64,000 nt of DNA from Owenia fusiformis (lineage: Eukaryota > Annelida > Polychaeta > Sabellida > Oweniidae): contig CAIIXF020000005.1 in NCBI GenBank assembly GCA_903813345.2, positions 374,001-438,000 of the forward strand, given 5' to 3'. Shown here one piece after another: positions 33,900-64,000 of this stretch; positions within the stretch are counted from its first letter, which is position 1, and the number at the start of each line of letters is the position of its first letter. The notes beneath the pieces are model-generated. The model ran no database searches, had not been told where the DNA came from, and saw nothing but the letters and a program-made list of their open reading frames with translations. The position numbers were made by a program, and so were the translations under genes.

Positions 33900-34039
33900 A
33901 CTTTTTTCTTTTGAGGGGGGGCATAGTGCTTCTTTTGCAGTATGGAATCGTACAGGCATTAACTTGTAGTGAGCCATAATTTATTTCGACAAAAATTGAT
34001 TCAACTTCCATCAAAATTGTCCTACAAGCTTCAATTAAA

Positions 34040-34890
34040 AAACATTTTAAAGCTCTTTTCTTGTTCCATCTAATGGGTCGATATATACAGTTAGGGATGG
34101 GAATGCTTTCGCCCCCGTCACTCTCTACCCTTACTACGCCATGGCACAGGAGAAATATCTCATTTGGAATATATCACTGTTTACTTTGCGTTTGGTAGCT
34201 CTCTCATGCGAGATGGAATTGTGGCCATTAACTAAGGGAGCCAAATGCGACTTCCATCAAAAATTGTGCTATAAGGTATGAGTACCGCAATCCAACACCA
34301 AATTCGAAAATTCATAACAATACTTTGCACATATGGCGTTCGTGACCAACTACGAAACGCTTACCCCCCATAGTGTTATATATCAAAATGCACCTGTCCA
34401 CATAGGGGTTCGATTGACCTACATCAAATTATAGGGAGTCAGGTTACTTTTTGAGATATCAGCGTCCGTTTATTGTAACTCGCGTTTGCTACCACTTCCT
34501 CAATTCTGATATGACGGGCAAACGCGTAGTAAACATGCTCACGTTCGGAACTATTTTGACCTACATCGCTATTTTCGTAATTCAAATGAAAGTTGAACTC
34601 CTCTTTATTTTGATACCAAATAGTGGCATACTAGGTACCCTAGAAGCCAACTATGGGTTATTTAGAATGATACCACAGGTTTTTAAATGGACTATAGAGG
34701 GGTCATACCTTTTGGCGGATGGATATGGAACCTTATACCATAAGCTTCAAATAAAAAACATTCTAGCTATTTTCTTCAATCTAATGGGTAGCAAACGCCC
34801 CTTTCTACGCCTGATCGGCTCAGGAGAAATATCCTGTCTGTTTAGAATATATATAGCCGTTTACTCTGCATTAATAGCTCTCTAACGTCT
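34040..34890 (+). repeat. Direct duplication inside the composite element
   Basis: AAGCTTCAATTAAAAAACATTTTAAAGCTCTTTTCTTG, ATCTAATGGGT, CAGGAGAAATATC and TAGCTCTCT occur in the same order near 34027-34210 and 34740-34885. The 144-codon frame starting at 34451 uses a TTG codon, lies in this repeat and is not supported as a gene. Confidence 0.5.
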
Positions 34891-35290
34891 TACTTGTTCA
34901 TGTTTTTTGGGGTTTTCAACGTTTACTACCATTCCCTGTTCCCGGGCTACCATTTTTTGACTGTTTGGTAATCCCCGGGTAACCGGGGCTAATGCCCTCC
35001 CCGGGTTTTGCACTTGTTCCCAAAATATCCGTATGATATCTGAAATATCCCCCCCCGCATTGCGCATGCGCCAGAAAATTCGAAAATCAATATTTGTCGG
35101 CCCTCTAGCGTGTAAACACAGCATATCTCCCGTACCAACAATTTATTTGTCGGTCCTCTAGCGTGCCACCACATCAGAGTCTAGAGTACCGACAATTGTC
35201 GGTACTCTAGCCTTTACGTTTTTACAAAGGAAAGCAAAACCTAGCAGCCATCGACGTGCCTCCATACTTCCGCCAACAGATCAATACCAA

Positions 35291-36429
35291 CACTAGGTTG
35301 TATCATCCTTCAAAGTTCATACAACCATCAACTAGATGCATACCAACTTAGCTATTTCCCTAGGACAATAGCTCAGAAATATCTTGCTTTAGGGGCAAAT
35401 TGCGCAAGGTTCCATTTTTTGGCATGTGCATAATGATCACGTGATTGCACTTGAACAATGGTTTAAATCAGGTCTTCAGCTAGGGGCCAATCGTAGGACT
35501 CGTACTGATTACTGCTTGGAAATTGAGTAATGGATAACTTCCTATTACTTGCCTCGTACTATTTCGATCAGAAATCAACTTTTGGGAAGGAAACTTCGAA
35601 AGAAAATTTTATTTCTTTTAGAAACAGAATTTCCTTCAATTATGAAGTGGATTCTTACGAAAGAAAGAGACTGAAGATCTTTATTAAATGATTCATCGAA
35701 AGTTGATTTCATGCATATAACTTGCACTGCGTCCAAAAATGCAGTTCATTTTTATATCCAGCTCCAACATTTTTTCTTTGTGTTTTTTCAATGCTTGGAC
35801 GGCGTTATTGAAAACACAGCATAGACATAGATCAGGAAGATTTATTTCTTTCAGCTGTAAGGTTACTTTTCAGGCTCAATGGTATAAAATATGTTAGGTA
35901 TTCTCATGGGCTCGGTATTCTAGAATTTTTTTTGAATTGATACTCTTCTAAGGTATGAGATTTGTTAAAAAATGCATAATGCCACCAACGTGCACAAGTC
36001 AATGTTCCAGGCCTGCCAACTTGAGAACACCTAACATGAGGGAGGAACAAGAAATTTTGAATCAAATGCATGACATATACAAAATAACGGAACCCATTCG
36101 CTTTTTCAGCATTAGTTTTTTGCTGTATCTGCTGTATTATAAAAAGCAGATTTTTTTTAAATATCAACTTAATGCGTGATTTGCATGACATTTTATCATA
36201 CACGCAAATTGCGTGACTTCAATTTTCCAGCAAATGCGTGACAATCACTCCTAATGTGTGAGGGGCAGGGCAGATCTTCTTGCTATAAATCAGTCGACAC
36301 TCCATATTTATTACAGGTCAAGAAGACCCCCTATAAGTATTTATTATGGGCTGTGTAGAACATTGTTGCCTGATATATAGCTATTTAAACACTTGTCTTT
36401 TGCACGTTGGTGACGATGCACCTTTTTTT
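35291..36429. other. No gene seen
   Basis: AT-rich sequence. Near 36170-36260 the word AATGCGTGA and its complement recur several times. Short ORFs around 35900-36200 show no recognisable domain. Confidence 0.3.
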
Positions 36430-39248
36430 ATGTCCCCATCACATAGTGTGGGGCCATATTGTCGTCCTAGGCGCGTCCGTCCGTCTGGTTGTCTGTCTGT
36501 CTGTCTGTCCGTCCGTACGTTCGGCAGTTTTCTCCAAAACTGCTACAGGTATCACCTTCAAATTTTCAGGAATAACTTGTGAGTGCATACAGATGTGGAT
36601 GAGAAAAAATTAACTCGATAGCTACTTCCTGTCGGCCATTTTGAGGTCAAATGCTAAAATCCTTGTCTGCAAACTTTAAGAAAATCGGCTTCACAGTTGC
36701 TTTAAAAACTTTAACATCTTGTTCAGCTCACTTCATTCTACATCTGATTAGGTTTTGGACCTGTTGGCTCAGTCATGTCAGCCATTTTGAATGTCTTAAG
36801 AAAAGTTAGCGCGCGATGATACTTTGTTTCACATTGAATGGTGTTTTTGAGTTTTCATACTTTAACTATTTAGTAGCTTTATAAATAATTTCAGGTGTAC
36901 TTTGTTGTAAAAGCCTATGTTATTGTTTATAGTAGTTATAATTTTGTAAAAGGAAATCAGCAAAAACTCTTAATCACTTTTTATTTATTGTTGGCCATTT
37001 TTATGTCCCCACCACATAGTGTGGGGCCATATTGTCGGCCTAGGCGCGTCCGTCTGTCTGTCCGTCCGTCCATACGTCCGGGAGTTTTCTCCAAAACCGC
37101 TACAGATATCACCTTCAAATTTTCAGGGATAACTTATGAGTGCATACAGATGTGGATGAAAAAAAATTTAACTCGATACCTACTTCCTGTCGGCCATTTT
37201 GAAGTCAAATGCTAAAATCCTTGTCTGCAAACTTTAAGAGCTTCACAGTTGCTTTTAAAACTTTAACATCTTGTTCAGCTCACTTCATTCTAGATCTGAT
37301 TAGGTTTTGGACCTGTTAGCTGAGTCATGTCAGCCATTTTGAATGTCTTAAGAAAAGTTAGCGCATGATAATACTTTGTATCATATTGAATGGTGTTTTT
37401 GAGTTTTCATACTTAAACTATTTAGTAGCTTTATAAATAATTTCAGATGTAACTTTGTTGTAAAAGCCTATGTTATTGTTAAAAGTAGTTATATGTGATA
37501 ATTATGTAAAAAGAAATCAGCAAAAACTCATAATTCTTAGTATAAAAATCTAGATCTGATTAGTCTTTTGGCATTCTGGGTAAATGTGAAGGCAGCCATT
37601 TTGGATTTTCTGTCCTCAAATCTTGTCTGTAAAGTCTCGTCTACGCGTTTTCAGGTGAACCGTTTGGTAGATCAATTTCAAATTTTCAGGGATGATTCTT
37701 AGTATGAAAATCTAGATCTGATTAGTTTTTTGGCATTCTGGGTAAATGTCAAGGCAGCCATTTTGGATTTTCTGACCTAAAATCTTGTCTGTAAAGTCTT
37801 GTCTACGCATTTCCAGGTGAACCATTCTGTAGATCAATTTTAAATTTTCAGGGATGATTCTTCGTATGAAAATCTAGATCTGATTAGTTAATTGGCATTC
37901 TGGATTAATGTCAAGGCAGCCATTTTTGGATTTTTCGTCTTAGAATCTTGCCTGTAAAGTCTTGTCTACACGTTTTCAGGTGAACCATTTGGTAGATCAA
38001 TGTCATATTTTCAGGGATGATTCTTAGTATGAAAACCTAGAAACAGATTAGTTTTTTGACATTCTGGGTAAATGTTAAGGCAGCCATTTTGGATTTTCCA
38101 TCCTAAAATCTTGTCTGTAAAGTCTTGTTTACATGTTCTCTGGTTAACTTTGTGACGGATCAATTAAAAATTTTCAGGGGTGGTTCTTAGTTTGAAAATC
38201 TAGAACTGTAGGCATTCTGGGTAAATTTTAAGGTGGCCATTTTGGATTTTCCGTCCTCAAATTGTGTTGGTAAAGTCTTGTCTACTCATTTTCAGGATAA
38301 CCATTTGATGGGATCACCCATTGGTGGGGACATTTTGTACACATTTGTGTTCTTGTGGTTTTTTCCGTCCTAAAATCTTGTCTGTAAAGTCTTGTCTACG
38401 CGTTTTCAGGTGAACTGTTTGGTAGATCAATTTCAAATTTTCAGGGATGATTCTTAGTATGAAAATCTAGATCTGATTTGTTTTTTGGCATTCTGGGTAA
38501 ATGTCAAGGCAGCCATTTTGGATTTTCCGTCCTAAATCTTGTCTGTAAAGTCTTGTCTACTACGCATTTCCAGGTGAATTGTTTGTTAGATCAATTTCAA
38601 ATTTTCAGGGATGATTCTTAGTATGAAAATCTAGATCTGATTATTTTTTTGGCATTCTGGATAAATGTCAAGGCAGCCATTTTTGATTTTCCGTCTTAAA
38701 ATCTTGCCTGTAAAGTCTTGTCTACGCATTTTTGGGTGAACCGTTTAGTAGATCAATTTCGAATTTTCAGAGATGTATTTTCTTAGTATGAAAATCTGAA
38801 TTTGATTTGTTTTTTGGCATTCTGGGTAAATGTCAAGGCAGCCATTTTGGATTTTCTGTCCTAAAATCTTGTCTGTAAAGTCTTGTCTACGCGTTTTTAG
38901 GTTAACCGTTTGGTAGATCAATTTCAAATTTTCAGGAATGATTCTTAGTATGAAAATCTAGAACTGATTAGTTTTTTGACATTCTGGGTAAATGTCAAGG
39001 CAGCCATTTTGGCTTTTCCATCCTAAAATCTTGTCTGTAAAGTCTTAATTACGGATCAATTTCAAATTTTCAGGGGTGGTTCTTAGTATGAAAATCTAGA
39101 ACTAACTAATTTTGGGTGAATTTTAAGGCGCCCATTTTGGATTTTCCGTCCTCAAATTGTGTCAACAAAGTCTTGTCTACTCATTTTCAGGATAACCATT
39201 TGACGGGATCACCCATTGGTGGGGACATTTTGTACATTGTGTTCTTGT
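36430..39248 (+). repeat. Hairpin-end tandem-repeat element, family B, copy 1 (interrupted)
   Basis: The 5' hairpin starts ATGTCCCCATC...GTGTGGGG at 36430. It is followed by GTCCTAGGCGCGTCC, a GTCTGTCC tract and diverged internal units of about 160-180 bp (GGCAGCCATTTTGGATTTTC, CTTGTCTGTAAAGTCTTGTC, GATCAATTTCAAATTTTCAG). The 3' end GGTGGGGACATTTTGTAC...GTTCTTGT closes at 39248. Copy 2 is inserted at about 37003. No ORF is present. Confidence 0.75.
37003..38356 (+). repeat. Family B element, copy 2, nested in copy 1
   Basis: It runs from ATGTCCCCACCACATAGTG at 37003 to GGTGGGGACATTTTGTAC, ACATTTGTGTTCTTGT at 38356. Host units of copy 1 resume immediately: GGCCATTTTT stops before the insert and TTTTTTCCGTCCTAAAATC continues after it. 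The flanks are T-runs, consistent with insertion into a T-rich target. Confidence 0.7.
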
Positions 39249-39523
39249 AATAAATCTTATTTCTTAGAAGCGTATCTGTTCAAAAAAATCTTAGAAGACC
39301 CGACATATTTTGCCATACCGTTTGTCTATCCATTCAGCAATTCGAGAGTAAACATTTTCTTGAAAAAATAAATCTTTCAGATTTGTTGAATTTTCTTGCA
39401 GAAATTGCCGCATCCACCCCTCTGTTCATTTTGTCTGATCACTAGTCGAGTTGCAGTACAGTTACAATGAATGATTGATTTGTTTGATGATTTCGATGTA
39501 TAACACGTTTCATTTAGTTTTTT

Positions 39524-41358
39524 ATGTCCCCACCACATAGTGTGGGGCCATATTGTCGTCCTAGGTGCGTCTGTCCGTCCGTCTGTCTGGTTGTCTGTCT
39601 GTCCGTCCGTACGTCCGGCAGTTTTCTCCAAAACCGCTACAGGTATCACCTTCTAATTTTCAGGAATAACTTATGAGTGACCATAGATGTGGATGAAAAA
39701 AATTTAACTCGAAACCTACTTCCTGTCGGCCATTTTGAAGTCAAATGCTAAAATCCTTGTCTGCAAACTTTAAGAAAAACTGCTTTACAGTTGCTTTTAA
39801 AACTTTAACATCTTGTTCAGCTCACTTCATTCTAGATCTGATTAGGTTTTGGACCTGCTAGCTCAGTCATGTCAGCCATTTTGAATGTCTTAAGAAAAGT
39901 TAGCGCGCGATAATACTTTGTATCATATTGAATGGTGTTTTTGAGTTTTCATACTTTAACTATTTAGTAGCTTTATAAATAATTTCAGATGTACTTTGCT
40001 GTAAAAGCCTACTTTATTGTTAACAGTAGTTATATGTGATAATTTTGTAAAAGAAATCAGCAAAAACTCATAAGGACTTTTTTATCGTCGGCCATTTTGG
40101 ATTTTTCGGTCCTAAAATCTTGTCTGTGAAGTCTTGTCTGCGCGTTTTCAGGTGAACCGTTTGGTGGATCAATTTCAAATTTTCAGGGATGATTCTTAGT
40201 ATAAAAATCTAGATCTCATTAGTTTTTTGGCATTCTGGGTAAATGACAAGGCAGCCATTTTGGATTTTCCGTCCTAAAATCTTGTCTGTAAAGTCTTGTC
40301 TACTCGTTTTCAGGTGAACTGTTTGGTAGATCAATTATAAATTTTCAGGAATGATTCTTAGTATGAAAATCTAGAACTGATTAGTTTTTTTGCATTCTGG
40401 GTAAATGTCAAGGCAGCCATTTTGGATTTTCCGTCTTAAAATCTTGCCTGTAAAGTCTTGTCTACGCGTTTTTAGGTGAACGGTTTGATAGATCAATTTC
40501 AAATTTTCAGGGATGATTCTTTGTATGAAAATCTACATCTGATTACTTTTTTTGCATTCTGCGTAAATGTTAAGGCAGCCATTTTGGATTTTCTGTCCTA
40601 AAATCTTGTCTGTAAAGTCTTGTCTACCCGTTTTCAGGTGAACCGTTTGGTAGATCAATTTCATATTTTCAGGGATGATTCTTAGTATGAAAATCTACAA
40701 ACAGATTAGTTTTTTGACATTCTTGGTAAATGTCAAGGCAGCCATTTTGGATTTTCCATCCTGAACCGTCTTAAAATCTTGCCTGTAAAGTCTTGTCTAC
40801 GCGTTTTTAGGTGAACGGTTTGATAGATCAATTTCAAATTTTCAGGGATGATTCATTGTATGAAAATCTACATCTGATTACTTTTTTTGCATTCTGCGTA
40901 AATGTTAAGGCAGCCATTTTGGATTTTCTGTCCTAAAATCTTGTCTGTAAAGTCTTGTCTACCCGTTTTCAGGTGAACCTTTTGGTAGATCAATTTCATA
41001 TTTTCAGGGATGATTCTTAGTATGAAAATCTACAAACAGATTAGTTTTTTGACATTCTTGGTAAATGTCAAGGCAGCCATTTTGGATTTTCCATCCTGAA
41101 ATCTTGTCTGTAAAGTCTTGTTTACATGTTTTCTGGTTAACTGTGTGACGGATCAATTTCAAATTTTCAGGGGTGGTTCTTAGTATGAAAATCTAGAACT
41201 GACTAAATTTTTGGCATTCTGAGTAAATTTTAAGGTGGCCACTTTGGATTTTCCGTCCTCAAATTGTGTTGGTAAAGTCTTGTCTACTCATTTTCAGGAT
41301 AACCATTTCACGGGATCACCACTTGGTGAGGACATTTTGTACACATTTGTGTTCTTGT
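39524..41358 (+). repeat. Family B element, copy 3
   Basis: It starts ATGTCCCCACCACATAGTG at 39524 and ends TGGTGAGGACATTTTGTAC...GTTCTTGT at 41358. It has about ten internal units, two of them a larger duplication (40430-40600 repeated near 40790-40950). The 3' hairpin ACACA-TT-TGTGT is intact. It lies about 270 bp before the first coding exon of RTCB, in the same orientation. Confidence 0.75.
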
Positions 41359-41633
41359 ATAAATATAATTTTCTACATATGAATTTTCTATGAGTATTAT
41401 AGTACCACAGACACAGGTGTATAATAGATCTAAACATAGGGCCTCAGCAGATGCCACTTCTATATTTTTTGTGGTCAAGCGGAGCATTCAATAGTCCAGC
41501 CTTTTAAAAGCCAATGCTTTTTGGCACAAGCTATACTATTGACTTTACATATAAGTGTATGTATACATGCTACATATACATATTATTTATTTGATGGCTT
41601 ATAAAGTCTAAAGATTTTATTTCAGCTGACGTC

Positions 41634-63932
<22,299 letters not shown>

Positions 63933-64000
63933 TATAATTGTGATTGTGAACAGAATGTGGACTTAGGATAATGCTTAAGGCACTACTGCCATCTTTAAAT

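Larger units (their letters stand above)
33500..35290. repeat. Composite inverted-repeat element with ACCGACAATTGTCGGT palindromes
   Basis: The left part (33555-33660: AGAGGCTGCTAGAGTTTTCC and CCGACAATTGTCGG) is mirrored at the right (35185-35275: CCGACAATTGTCGG, AGCAAAACCTAGCAGCC). The 16-bp palindrome ACCGACAATTGTCGGT occurs at 33630, 33678 (one change), 33727 and 35188, with half sites at 33777, 35095 and 35151. On the plus strand 33495-33620 reads ...KSGWVTKAPQDLQWESMKKRREAARVF in pieces, vaguely like the tail of a non-LTR retrotransposon reverse transcriptase. That reading is weak. The interior has a tandem duplication (34040-34210 against 34740-34890). Confidence 0.5.

Noticed and set aside
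34451-34885. 144-codon membrane-like frame
   Set aside because: It opens at TTG, overlaps a direct duplication within a composite repeat and matches no family.

Overview
This is a window of an animal nuclear genome. Genes are split by GT-AG introns, intergenic and intronic DNA is AT-rich, and repeats make up most of the length. Two genes belong to animal-type families with many exons (RTCB and an SLC37-type transporter). The repeat style (elements with hairpin ends, GTCCGTCC tracts and tandem units carrying AAAATGGCGGCCATTTT) suggests a marine invertebrate, possibly a non-vertebrate deuterostome. That placement is an inference; the species cannot be read from the sequence.

Layout. 1-3.1 kb: foldback repeats and an inverted hairpin-end element. 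3.2-5.6 kb (-): a BTB-BACK-Kelch-like protein in one large coding exon. 5.6-17 kb: no gene recognised, but a dense nest of inverted-repeat elements. 17.4-25.4 kb (+): ten coding exons of an SLC37-type sugar-phosphate transporter whose first exon(s) were not found. One of its introns begins with 26 tandem copies of a 40-bp unit made from the exon/intron junction itself. 26.9-29.5 kb and 31.7-32.9 kb: two arrays of the same 15-bp minisatellite in opposite orientation, flanking an ankyrin-repeat exon (29.8-31.2 kb, -). 33.5-41.4 kb: composite repeats, a tRNA-like SINE head, and three copies of one hairpin/tandem-repeat family, one nested in another. 41.6-63.9 kb (+): a complete RTCB gene (tRNA ligase) with ten coding exons and 505 codons, all metal and guanylate ligands conserved. 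Its introns hold several unrelated but similarly built repeat families. One intron holds a 5.5-kb insertion with target duplication, and another holds an antisense single-exon EF-hand/coiled-coil gene (58.8-60.0 kb).

The genes do not form a pathway; they are ordinary eukaryotic neighbours. The most unusual content is repeat biology. At least five families share one plan: a 5' hairpin, a GTCC-rich tract, internal tandem units, a 3' inverted copy of the 5' terminus, and a short 3' hairpin. This resembles non-autonomous Helitron2/Helentron-type elements. The full copies inside transcribed regions all lie in the sense orientation of their host gene. The second highlight is the splice-donor minisatellite.
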